A stretch of 42,105 bases of DNA from assembly GCA_913057645.1 (NCBI GenBank), contig CAJXOU010000026.1, positions 1 to 42,105 on the forward strand. The letters run 5' to 3'. The stretch's first letter is position 1; each line of letters starts with the position of its first letter. Made by a program: the position numbers and the translations under genes. Positions 28,500 through 40,001 of the stretch are shown here, piece by piece. The notes beneath the pieces were generated by a model that worked only from the letters and a program-made list of their open reading frames with translations, was not told where the DNA came from and made no database searches. Source of the DNA: an uncultured Rhodobiaceae bacterium (GTDB lineage Bacteria; Pseudomonadota; Alphaproteobacteria; Parvibaculales; Parvibaculaceae).

Positions 28500-28651
28500 T
28501 GAAGAGGGCAAAGCCCGGAACGGCTTTCGTCGAACGTGCTCTGGGGCGGCTTGCGGCGCCGCCCGGCAAAGGGGCCAAGAAACCGCCGCCCCGACGATGT
28601 GCGGCCAACGCGACCCCGGTTTTCAATTTCGCTCCCAGGAGGCAGACATGA
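28499..28651 (+). CDS. Possible small protein between ftsA and ftsZ (50 aa)
   Basis: An open frame of 50 codons fills the whole ftsA-ftsZ gap. Its ATG shares one base with the ftsA stop (TGATG), and its TGA overlaps the ftsZ start (ATGA), the same coupling used throughout the cluster. The translation begins [20 protein letters not shown] and is very basic and rich in Pro, Ala and Arg, with no membrane segment and no domain I recognise. There is no separate ribosome site beyond the ftsA end. It may be a fortuitous open frame in high-GC DNA; the fit at both ends is the only argument for a gene. Confidence 0.25.
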   Translation: MKRAKPGTAFVERALGRLAAPPGKGAKKPPPRRCAANATPVFNFAPRRQT

Positions 28652-30339
28652 GCATCAAACTTTCGGTTCCCCAGTCACAGGAACTCAAGCCCCGGATCAC
28701 CGTTTTCGGCGTTGGCGGCGCCGGCGGTAATGCAGTCAACAACATGATCGAGGCGGGCCTCGAAGGCGTCGACTTCGTGGTCGCCAATACGGATGCGCAG
28801 GCACTCTCGCTGTCTTCCGCCGAACGGCGCATCCAGCTCGGCGCGTCGATTACCGAAGGTCTTGGCGCGGGTTCGCGTCCGGAAGTCGGTTGCGCGGCGG
28901 CCGAAGAGGCGCTCGGCGAGATCGTCGAGCACCTTCAGGGCGCGCACATGGTCTTCATTACGGCCGGCATGGGCGGCGGAACGGGCACAGGGGCGGGTCC
29001 CGTCATCGCCCGCGCGGCGCGCGAGCACGGCATCCTCACCGTCGGCGTGGTGACGAAACCCTTCCAGTTCGAAGGTTCGCGCCGGATGCGGCTCGCGGAG
29101 GAAGGCATCCGCGACCTGCATCAATATGTCGACACGCTCATCATCATCCCGAACCAGAATCTGTTCCGCGTCGCGAACGAGAACACGACCTTTGCCGATG
29201 CCTTCGGCATGGCCGACCAGGTGCTGCATTCGGGCGTGGCGGGCATTACCGACCTCATGATGAAGCCCGGCCTCATCAATCTCGACTTCGCGGATGTGCG
29301 CACCGTGATGAACGAGATGGGCAAGGCCATGATGGGCACGGGCGAAGCCGCCGGCGAGAACCGGGCGATCGAGGCCGCCGAAGCCGCGATCTCGAACCCG
29401 CTCCTCGACGAGGTATCGATGAAGGGCGCCAAAGGCGTTCTCATCAACATCACGGGTGGCATGGACCTCACCCTTTATGAAGTGGACGAGGCGGCGAACC
29501 GTATCCGTTCTGAAGTCGATCCGGATGCGAACATCATCGTCGGCTCGACCTTCGATACCTCGCTCGACGGGCGCATGCGCGTCTCCGTTGTCGCAACCGG
29601 CATCGAGGTCGAGGAAGGCCAACAACCGCGGTCCGAAACGCAGGCGCCGCAGCTCCGCGCCATCGCGGCGGAACGTCCCGCCGCCCGTGCGGCGGCTCAG
29701 GCCTCAGCGCCCGCCCAGGCGCATGCTTCGCGTCCGGCCAACCCGGTTCAGGCGCAGGTCGAGCGGATCGAGGAACGGATGACGCCGGCTTCGACGCAGG
29801 CCGAACTCGGCATCGAGGCGGAAGAGCGCGCCCCGGCGCCGCGTGCGTCCGGCCAGTTCGACCCGAAGGACTACGAGGCCGAGGTCATCATTCACAAGCC
29901 CGAGCAACGGCAGCAGCCCGCGCGGGAACCGGAAGCGCCCGTCGTCGCGGCGAGCGCTGTCCGGGCGGAGCCGAAGGCACAGCGCCCGTATATTCCGGGC
30001 GACCTCGACCGGGTGCAGACGGGCAAGAGCGACTTGCCGTCCTTCCTCGGCCAGAAGGCTCAGCCGGTGCAGCAGTCCCGCGCCCCGAAGAAGGGTCCGA
30101 CCTTCTTCGAGCGTTTGACCGGCGGCCGCCGCAAGGAAGCGGAAGAGGAGCAGCCCGCGCCGCAGCCGCGCCGCGAGCCGACCGTCGCGCATCGTCCCCG
30201 GCCGGAGCGTCCGGCCCATGCGGAGCAGACCCGCGCTCCGGAAAGCCTTTCCCCGTCCACGGAAAGCCGTCTCGTGCAGCCTTCCCATGAGGAAGAACAG
30301 CTCGAGATCCCGACCTTCCTGCGCCGCCAGGCGAACTAG
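28648..30339 (+). CDS. ftsZ: Cell division protein FtsZ
   Basis: Tubulin-like GTPase that forms the Z ring. The 563-residue product has the GTPase core at about 1-320: [18 protein letters not shown], the tubulin signature GGGTGTG at 109-115, and the T7 loop around [12 protein letters not shown] that completes the active site of the next subunit. A long linker of some 225 residues, rich in Pro, Gln, Ala and charged residues, follows. The C-terminal peptide [15 protein letters not shown] binds FtsA and other partners. The linker accounts for the large size compared with about 380 in E. coli. An ideal ribosome site (AGGAGG, 28637-28642) precedes ATG 28648, the strongest in the cluster, suiting high expression. 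Confidence 0.98.
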   Translation: MSIKLSVPQSQELKPRITVFGVGGAGGNAVNNMIEAGLEGVDFVVANTDAQALSLSSAERRIQLGASITEGLGAGSRPEVGCAAAEEALGEIVEHLQGAHMVFITAGMGGGTGTGAGPVIARAAREHGILTVGVVTKPFQFEGSRRMRLAEEGIRDLHQYVDTLIIIPNQNLFRVANENTTFADAFGMADQVLHSGVAGITDLMMKPGLINLDFADVRTVMNEMGKAMMGTGEAAGENRAIEAAEAAISNPLLDEVSMKGAKGVLINITGGMDLTLYEVDEAANRIRSEVDPDANIIVGSTFDTSLDGRMRVSVVATGIEVEEGQQPRSETQAPQLRAIAAERPAARAAAQASAPAQAHASRPANPVQAQVERIEERMTPASTQAELGIEAEERAPAPRASGQFDPKDYEAEVIIHKPEQRQQPAREPEAPVVAASAVRAEPKAQRPYIPGDLDRVQTGKSDLPSFLGQKAQPVQQSRAPKKGPTFFERLTGGRRKEAEEEQPAPQPRREPTVAHRPRPERPAHAEQTRAPESLSPSTESRLVQPSHEEEQLEIPTFLRRQAN

Positions 30340-30363
30340 GCGGCCGGCAAGGCGAACAGACGA

Positions 30364-30400
30364 GCGGGGCCTCCGGAAACGGAGGCCCCGCCTTCTTTTT
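30364..30400 (+). terminator. Rho-independent terminator of the dcw operon
   Basis: GCGGGGCCTCCG (30364-30375) pairs perfectly with CGGAGGCCCCGC (30380-30391) around a GAAA tetraloop, followed by CTTCTTTTT. A 12-bp GC-rich stem plus T-run, 25 bp after the ftsZ stop, ends transcription of the cluster. There is no T-run on the minus strand. Confidence 0.95.
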
Positions 30401-30409
30401 GGAGAAAGC

Positions 30410-32341
30410 TCAGGGAGCGGCAGCTTCGACCGGGACGGCTTCGGCGGCAGTCTCCATGGCAGGCTGTGCCTCTCCGAACAGGAAAGAGGTCAGGGAACGG
30501 CCGATCGCAAGGGCGCCGACGCTGGAGACATGGTCCGGGTCGACGAGTAGAAGTTGCCGCCCGATATAGGCCCCGCAAGAGGCGCCACTGTCGGCCTCGC
30601 AGAAGGCCTTCTGGGTGTCGAACACGTTTGCAGCACCGGCGACCTCGATCATGGCCGCCCGGGCAGTACGAGCGGCGTCATCCCCGAAGGGGTAAGCTCC
30701 CGTGAACGGGTCTTCACCGGCAAGCGCGCGCCTCGCCATCTCGTCTTCGATATTCGGAAAGGCGGGCATGGGCGAAGCCCAGACGACGGGCCTGCCGAAC
30801 GGCCTGAAGAATTCCATCGCGGCCGCGATGTCCTCCGCCGTGAGCGGCGTGTGCGTTACGGACTGGGTGAGCAGTATTCGCAGACCGGTCCGGTCTTTGA
30901 GCCGCTGCATCGCTAGCCGGAACAACGTGGCACATTCCTCGGACATCAGGCGGGGCACCACGGCGCAGCCGGCCCCCGTCATCTGCGCCGGTTCGACACC
31001 CGCAGCGCGCAGGGCAAACGCCTTGTCTGCTGCATGGCTGTCGCCGAGGACGATGACCGACATTCCCGGCCCTTCTCCAAGGCATCCCCACTGGTTCCGG
31101 AAATCCTCGAGCGAGCCCTCCCCCGCGCGGTAGTGGCATTCGTTCGTGCGGATGCCTGCCACGCGCTTCAGCCCCTCGCTCTCACGCAGCGCCCGGATGT
31201 CGACATATTCGGGCCGGGTCATGAATTCGAGGCCGCGCGTCTTTATCATGACGGCGGCCGTCGCCACGATGGCGATACCGACGGTTCCCGCGGTCAGAAC
31301 GAAGGGCCTGAGCTTCACGCGTCTGGCGTCGCGGAACGGTTGCTCGACGAAATGCCAGGTTGCCCAGGAGAGCGGGAAGCAAAGCAAAAGGATGACGAGG
31401 TTGTCCTTCAGATCGAGATTGTCGAGCGTTGCTAGCCGGGAAAGGGCAAGCAGCGGCTGGTGCCAGAGATACAGGGAATAGGAAAAAAGCCCGATCGCGA
31501 CGAGAGGCCGCCAGGCGAGCGCCTTGCCGACGATTTCGTCGCGGTCATCCGCAAACAGCATCAGCGCGGTTCCGAAAACAGGCACCAGCATCGCGATGCC
31601 GGGCAGGACCATCCTGTCGTGATAGGTGAATACCGGCCACACGATGAGGACCGCGCCGAGGACCCGCATGGCCGTGCCTGCCAGGGGAGGGAGCTGACCG
31701 GCGGCCGGACGCCAGAGCGCAACCAGCACGCCGGCAAGGAGCTCATAGGCGCGCGCGTGGGGCAGATAGAAAGCGGCGTCGGGATAATGCCGCGCCGCGA
31801 TCTCGCTCACCGCGAGCGAAATGATGGCGAGGACGGAAAAGATCCATCCGAGCGCGGACCGTTTCGCGGCCGCAAGCGCGATCATCAGGAGCGGGAAGAC
31901 GATATAGAACTGCTCTTCGACGCCGAGCGACCAGGTATGAATGAGCGGCTGGAGCCGGCTCGCGGTCGCGAAATAGTCGCTGGTCGCCCAGAAATAGATG
32001 TTCGCCGTGAAGGTGAGCGCGGCCGCCGCCGATTCCGAGATTTCGGTAAAGCGGTAGGGCGGGACGACAAGGACGGCAGCGATGACGGTTGCCGTCATGA
32101 CGAGGAACAGGGCGGGGAGAATGCGCCGTGCCCGGCGCTCGTAGAAGCCAAGCAGTGAGAACGACCCGGTGGCCTGCTGCTTCAGGATGATGCTGGTGAT
32201 CAGATAGCCGCTGATGACGAAGAAGACGTCGACGCCGACAAAGCCGCCGGAGAACCCGGGTACCTCGGCGTGAAACAGCATGACGGCCAGGACCGCGACC
32301 GCTCGCAAGCCATCGATGGAAGGGCGATAGGGCATACTCAT
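30410..32341 (-). CDS. AT3-SGNH (OafA/YrhL-like) O-acyltransferase
   Basis: The product of 643 residues has an acyltransferase-3 membrane domain of about ten helices (residues about 1-350) fused to a periplasmic SGNH hydrolase-like domain. The N-terminus MPYRPSIDGLRAVAVLAVML is typical; Arg and His ten residues apart (RAVAVLAVMLFH) form the R-X10-H motif of the family. In the C-terminal part the SGNH blocks GDSH (433-436) and DPDH (601-604) carry the expected Ser, Asp and His. Such proteins acetylate lipopolysaccharide O-antigen or other cell surface glycans; the acceptor here is unknown. It lies between ftsZ and lpxC on the opposite strand with its own promoter, so it is probably an insertion into the ancestral order. 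An ATG at 32335 is an alternative start. Confidence 0.92.
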   Translation of the reverse strand: MSMPYRPSIDGLRAVAVLAVMLFHAEVPGFSGGFVGVDVFFVISGYLITSIILKQQATGSFSLLGFYERRARRILPALFLVMTATVIAAVLVVPPYRFTEISESAAAALTFTANIYFWATSDYFATASRLQPLIHTWSLGVEEQFYIVFPLLMIALAAAKRSALGWIFSVLAIISLAVSEIAARHYPDAAFYLPHARAYELLAGVLVALWRPAAGQLPPLAGTAMRVLGAVLIVWPVFTYHDRMVLPGIAMLVPVFGTALMLFADDRDEIVGKALAWRPLVAIGLFSYSLYLWHQPLLALSRLATLDNLDLKDNLVILLLCFPLSWATWHFVEQPFRDARRVKLRPFVLTAGTVGIAIVATAAVMIKTRGLEFMTRPEYVDIRALRESEGLKRVAGIRTNECHYRAGEGSLEDFRNQWGCLGEGPGMSVIVLGDSHAADKAFALRAAGVEPAQMTGAGCAVVPRLMSEECATLFRLAMQRLKDRTGLRILLTQSVTHTPLTAEDIAAAMEFFRPFGRPVVWASPMPAFPNIEDEMARRALAGEDPFTGAYPFGDDAARTARAAMIEVAGAANVFDTQKAFCEADSGASCGAYIGRQLLLVDPDHVSSVGALAIGRSLTSFLFGEAQPAMETAAEAVPVEAAAP

Positions 32342-32729
32342 CGGGAGGCGGCCTCGGATTTGACGTTCAACCGCCTACAGGCTGAGGGCCATTGTCCAGA
32401 TCTTCGTTTGAAACGCCCCTTGGGAATAGATATCTCCGAAACGGGTGTCAAACCCGATCGCAGGCTGTTGGCCGGCGGGGTGGCATGTGTCCCGCTTGGG
32501 CAAGTCAGGGGAAACACACCGTTTTCCTGGTCGCCCAACGGAATACGAATTTTCCTTTTCAGATCAATATATTAGCTCCATTAGACAACGGTAACATTCA
32601 GTAAAAATCTGTTATTTGAGGGAGATTCAGGGCGCTGCTAGAACCACTCTCAGCGAACCGGAGGGGGCGGGGTTTGCTTTGGGGGTATCGAAGGTGTTCA
32701 CAGTGCCGAAGTCCGAGTTTGAAACAATC
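32342..32729. other. Divergent region between the acyltransferase and lpxC
   Basis: These 388 bases hold a clear minus-strand promoter (annotated) and an AT-rich stretch from about 32540 to 32620. In the latter TATATT (32568-32573) could be a -10 for lpxC, but no good -35 accompanies it. No reliable gene is visible; a minus-strand frame of 66 codons overlaps the acyltransferase start and looks spurious. Confidence 0.5.
32423..32451 (-). promoter_or_regulatory. Sigma-70 promoter of the acyltransferase gene
   Basis: On the minus strand TTGACA (32446-32451) is a perfect -35, followed after 17 bp by TATTCC (32423-32428). The predicted start is about 75 nt upstream of the acyltransferase ATG. Confidence 0.6.
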
Positions 32730-33701
32730 ATGCTGGAAAATGTCCGGCGCGAGCGTCGCGTGCGGGCCATTGCCTTTCCGCAGATGACGCTGGTGCGGCC
32801 CGTCGTGATCGACGGCGTGGGCCTGCACAGCGGCAGCAACATCCACATGGTTCTGCATCCTGCGGAAGCCGATCGGGGCATCGTGTTCCGGCGGACCGAT
32901 CTCGTGGCCGGGGGGCGCGAGGTTTCGGATATTCCGGCGGCGTTCGATCATGTCGCCGATACGACGCTGTCGACGGCGATCGGCAATGCTGCCGGCACGA
33001 CCGTCAGCACGGTCGAACATCTGATGGCGGCCTTCTCGGCGCTCGGCATCGACAACGCGCTGGTCGAGATCGACGGCGCGGAAGTGCCGGTGCTCGACGG
33101 CAGCAGCGAAATCTTCATCGAGAAGATCGAGGCCGCCGGGCTCGAAAAGCTCGACGCGCCGCGCAAGGCGATCCGTATCCTCAAGCCGGTGGTGGTGGAA
33201 GACGGTGCGAAGCGCGCCGCGCTCCTGCCGGGTGAGGGCTTCAAGCTCTTCTTCGAGATCGATTTCGACAACGAAGTGATCGGCCACCAGGAAATCGAAG
33301 CGGATCTGCGCGATCCCTTCTTCGCCGAAGACATCCTGCGCGCGCGCACCTTCTGCCTGCGCCACGATATCGAGGCGATGTGGGCGGCAGGGCTTGCGAA
33401 GGGCGGTTCGCTCGAAAACGCGGTCGTGGTCGACAAGCATGCGATCCTCAACGAAGAGGGGTTGCGCTACGACGACGAGTTCGTGCGTCACAAGATGCTG
33501 GACGCGGTGGGCGACCTCGCGCTTTCCGGCCTGCCGCTGATCGGCCGCTACGAGGGCTCGCGTGCCGGCCACGCCATGAACAATCGTGTGCTGCGCGCGC
33601 TCATGGCCGACCGGTCGGCCTGGGAAATCGTGGATTATGCCGAAACGAACCGCCCGGCGATCTCCATGCGCGGCGAACTGGCGGCGATCCCGGCGGACTG
33701 A
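32730..33701 (+). CDS. lpxC: UDP-3-O-acyl-N-acetylglucosamine deacetylase LpxC
   Basis: Zinc enzyme for the committed step of lipid A synthesis in the cytoplasm. The 323-residue form has GVGLHSGSNIHMVLHPAEAD near the N-terminus, STVEHLMAAFSALGIDNALV with the zinc ligand His97, DGAEVPVLDGSS, and HKMLDAVGDLALSG with His254 and Asp258 completing the site. The start is not settled: ATG 32730 has no strong ribosome site, and the frame is open to 32616 with GTG codons at 32694 and 32703. Even from 32730, about 15 residues precede the usual N-terminus. lpxC directly follows ftsZ in many alphaproteobacteria; here an acyltransferase gene intervenes. Confidence 0.95.
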   Translation: MLENVRRERRVRAIAFPQMTLVRPVVIDGVGLHSGSNIHMVLHPAEADRGIVFRRTDLVAGGREVSDIPAAFDHVADTTLSTAIGNAAGTTVSTVEHLMAAFSALGIDNALVEIDGAEVPVLDGSSEIFIEKIEAAGLEKLDAPRKAIRILKPVVVEDGAKRAALLPGEGFKLFFEIDFDNEVIGHQEIEADLRDPFFAEDILRARTFCLRHDIEAMWAAGLAKGGSLENAVVVDKHAILNEEGLRYDDEFVRHKMLDAVGDLALSGLPLIGRYEGSRAGHAMNNRVLRALMADRSAWEIVDYAETNRPAISMRGELAAIPAD

Positions 33702-33726
33702 CGGGATTTCCCCGCTGAAGAACATG

Positions 33727-33754
33727 AAGGCGCGCTCCGGCGCGCCTTTTCTTT
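33727..33754 (+). terminator. Rho-independent terminator after lpxC
   Basis: AAGGCGCGC (33727-33735) pairs with GCGCGCCTT (33740-33748) around TCCG, followed by TTCTTTAT-type sequence. It lies 25 bp after the lpxC stop and separates lpxC from bamD. Confidence 0.85.
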
Positions 33755-33901
33755 ATGGTCCAATCCCCCGGCGGAGACGCCCCTCGCTATGGTCTCACAG
33801 GGCTTATTGGGATAGAAAGACTGCCGGATCGGCCCCTGGCCGGGCGAGTCGGCGGGTTTTGGCGCCGGTCCGCGCGGCGGTGCCGGAATGAGAGAACGAA
33901 A

Positions 33902-34771
33902 ATGGACTTTGCCCGCATGCGTGAGGCCAGGCTGCCCATCCGAGATCACCGTCCTTCCTTCTTCCGCGCCGCCGTTGCGGGAGCCGCCGTGCTCGCCGCC
34001 GCCGCGCTGGCGGGCTGCTCGTCGGATAGCGACGAACTTCCCTATGAGGAACGTCCCGTCGAGCAGATCTACAACACGGCCATGGATCACATGGACGAGA
34101 AGGAATACACCCCGGCCGCCAAGGAATTCGACGAGGTCGAGCGTCAGCACCCCTATTCGGAATGGGCGCGCCGCTCGATGCTCATGGGCGCCTATGCGCA
34201 TTACAAGATCAATGAATACGACGAGGCGATCCTCAGCGCGCAGCGGTTCATCTCACTGCATCCGAGCAACAAGGACGTGCCTTACGCCTACTACCTGATC
34301 GGCCTTTCCTACTACGAGCGGATTTCCGACGTTGGCCGCGACCAGAAGATGACGGAGAACGCGCTCAACTCCTTCTACGAGCTGACGCGCCGCTTTCCGA
34401 CCAGCGAGTACGCGCGCGATGCGCAGCTCAAGATCGATCTCACGCTCGACCATCTGGCGGGCAAGGAGATGGAGATCGGCCGCTACTATCTGAACCGCCA
34501 CGACTACATCGCTGCGATCAACCGCTTCCGCGAGGTGATCGAGAGATACCAGACGACGACGCACACGCCCGAAGCCCTCGAACGGCTGACGGAAGCCTAT
34601 CTCGCGCTCGGCATCAAGACCGAGGCGCAGACGGCTGCGGCGATCCTCGGCTACAACTTCCCGGGCAGCGAATGGTACGAAGACAGTTACGCGCTGCTGG
34701 CGGATCAGGGGCTCGAGCCGCAGGAGAACAAGGACTCCTGGATAAGCAGGGCCTGGAATACCGTTTTCTGA
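33902..34771 (+). CDS. bamD: Outer membrane assembly lipoprotein BamD (ComL)
   Basis: Part of the BAM complex that inserts beta-barrel proteins in the outer membrane. The 289-residue precursor has a lipoprotein signal peptide with lipobox LAGC; Cys39 would be lipidated. The mature protein consists of tetratricopeptide-like repeats, including YNTAMDHMDEKEYTPAAKEFD, HPYSEWARRSMLMGAYAHY, and NALNSFYELTRRFPTSEYARDA, which are diagnostic of BamD. ATG 33902 follows GAGAGAACG; a later ATG at 33917 is possible. recN begins 31 bp downstream. Confidence 0.95.
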   Translation: MDFARMREARLPIRDHRPSFFRAAVAGAAVLAAAALAGCSSDSDELPYEERPVEQIYNTAMDHMDEKEYTPAAKEFDEVERQHPYSEWARRSMLMGAYAHYKINEYDEAILSAQRFISLHPSNKDVPYAYYLIGLSYYERISDVGRDQKMTENALNSFYELTRRFPTSEYARDAQLKIDLTLDHLAGKEMEIGRYYLNRHDYIAAINRFREVIERYQTTTHTPEALERLTEAYLALGIKTEAQTAAAILGYNFPGSEWYEDSYALLADQGLEPQENKDSWISRAWNTVF

Positions 34772-34802
34772 CCTTTGGATGTGTCCATAGAAGGCGTGTT
34801 TG

Positions 34803-38632
<3,830 letters not shown>

Positions 38633-38721
38633 GGCTTTCCCCCGGTTAGGCGTTCTTAACCCCGCTCGGGCGACACTCCCCGGAAGCCGGCTGCGGCGGT
38701 GCAGCCTCCGGGCGGAGACAC

Positions 38722-39942
38722 ATGGAAACCATTCTGTTCCTTCAGGAAGCGCTTTTCCTCGACCAGCTGATCTATGCGGCCGGGGCGGCGATTCCGCGCG
38801 GGCGCCGGGCGGAGGCGGCATCGGAAATCGTTGCGGCTTCGCTCAAGGGCGAGGCGGCCGGCAGGCTTGCGGACGAATGGCGCGCGCTCGAGGCGCGGGC
38901 GCCGCACGCGGCCACGGCCTTTCAGTCCTGCGACCTCGTTCTCGCCTGGGCGCGGCATTTCACGGATGCGCGCACGGAGCTTCGTGTCGTCACGGTGCGC
39001 TGTCACGGTGAGCTGGTGCTTGTCTGGCCGCTCGCCGTCGAACGCACGCCTTTCGGCAGGACCGCGTCCTGGGCGGGCGATCCCATCGGGCAATATGGCG
39101 ATGTCGTCGCGCCGGAAAGCACGATGCGCGAGGCATGGATCGATGCCGCCTTTGCGGAGATCGGGCGCTGGGACGATGTTGACTTCCTCTGCCTGCGCGG
39201 GGTGCGGGCGGATGGGGCGATTGCCGCCTGGGCCGCGCGCAAGGGCCGGGAGATCGGTCCCACGAGCGAGGCGCCGTCCTTCGATGCGGCGCCCTTCGGC
39301 AATGAACAGGCCTTCGAAGCGGCGCGCTGGCCGGAACTGAAGCGCAACCGGCGGCGAGCGAAGAAACTCGGCGCGATGGGCGACATCCGGTTCGAAATGG
39401 TGACGCCGGGTGCGAAGGCTTCGATGCTCGTCGCGCGCGCCTTCGCCTTCAAGCGGAACTGGCTTGCGGAGCGCGGATTCTACGGCCGCGCTCTGATCGA
39501 CCGGCGGGCCGAGGCATGCCTCGCCGCGCTCGCACACGGCAAGGGCCCGGACTCGGGCCTCGTGGTCTCGCATCTCTCGGTCGGCGGCAAAAGTGCCGCC
39601 ATCGAGATCGGTTTCCGGCGCAGCGGCAGGCACTATGCCTATATGGGCGCGTTCTCGCCCGCCTTCGCGAAACATGGTCCGGGCGTGCTCGCGACGGAAT
39701 TCACCATCCGCGACTGCCTCGCGGCCGGGCTTTCCGAATACGACCCGCTTCCGCCCGTTTCCGAGTACAAGCTCGCCTGGAGCAACCGCCGCGTCGCGGT
39801 GCGCGACTATGGCGTGGTGCTGTCATGGAGCGGTTATGCCGCGCTCGCCTCCGCGGCCTTCATCCGTCCGGCGGCGAAGTGGCTCTACGAGAAGTTGCCG
39901 TTGACCGTCAGGCGGCGCTTGCGGTTTCTCAGCATCAAATAG
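38722..39942 (+). CDS. CelD/FemAB-like GNAT acetyltransferase
   Basis: The 406-residue protein fits the BioF2-like acetyltransferase domain family (CelD/BcsL type), related to FemAB. Visible family features are LADEWRALEARAPHAATAFQS near residue 50, a middle segment WPELKRNRRRAKKLG, and the late block GRHYAYMGAFSPAFAKHGPG followed by EFTIRDCLAAGLSEYDPLPP. There is no signal peptide, so it probably acts in the cytoplasm. Members occur with genes for polysaccharides or surface polymers; no such cluster lies here and the substrate is unknown. A ribosome site GGCGGAG precedes ATG 38722. The 89-bp gap after ligA contains an inverted GGTTA/TAACC pair of uncertain meaning. Confidence 0.8.
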   Translation: METILFLQEALFLDQLIYAAGAAIPRGRRAEAASEIVAASLKGEAAGRLADEWRALEARAPHAATAFQSCDLVLAWARHFTDARTELRVVTVRCHGELVLVWPLAVERTPFGRTASWAGDPIGQYGDVVAPESTMREAWIDAAFAEIGRWDDVDFLCLRGVRADGAIAAWAARKGREIGPTSEAPSFDAAPFGNEQAFEAARWPELKRNRRRAKKLGAMGDIRFEMVTPGAKASMLVARAFAFKRNWLAERGFYGRALIDRRAEACLAALAHGKGPDSGLVVSHLSVGGKSAAIEIGFRRSGRHYAYMGAFSPAFAKHGPGVLATEFTIRDCLAAGLSEYDPLPPVSEYKLAWSNRRVAVRDYGVVLSWSGYAALASAAFIRPAAKWLYEKLPLTVRRRLRFLSIK

Positions 39943-39955
39943 CTCACTCCTCTTC

Positions 39956-39980
39956 CCACCCTCCCTCAAGGGGAGGGTGG
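39956..39980. terminator. Inverted repeat between convergent genes, possible bidirectional terminator
   Basis: CCACCCTCCC (39956-39965) pairs with GGGAGGGTGG (39971-39980) around TCAAG. It lies between the stop codons of the acetyltransferase (+) and aminopeptidase P (-). There is only a short A/T flank, so termination is plausible but not typical. The sequence is similar to a dispersed intergenic palindrome seen in many proteobacteria. Confidence 0.5.
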
Positions 39981-40001
39981 AAAGATGGCGCAGAATGTGC
40001 G

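Noticed and set aside
32338-32538. A 66-codon minus-strand frame before the acyltransferase
   Set aside because: It spans the acyltransferase promoter and start codon and has no ribosome site.
38650-38668. GGTTA and TTAACC pair after ligA, considered as a CtrA site
   Set aside because: The half-sites are TTAG and TTAA with six, not seven, bases between, so the match to TTAA-N7-TTAA fails.
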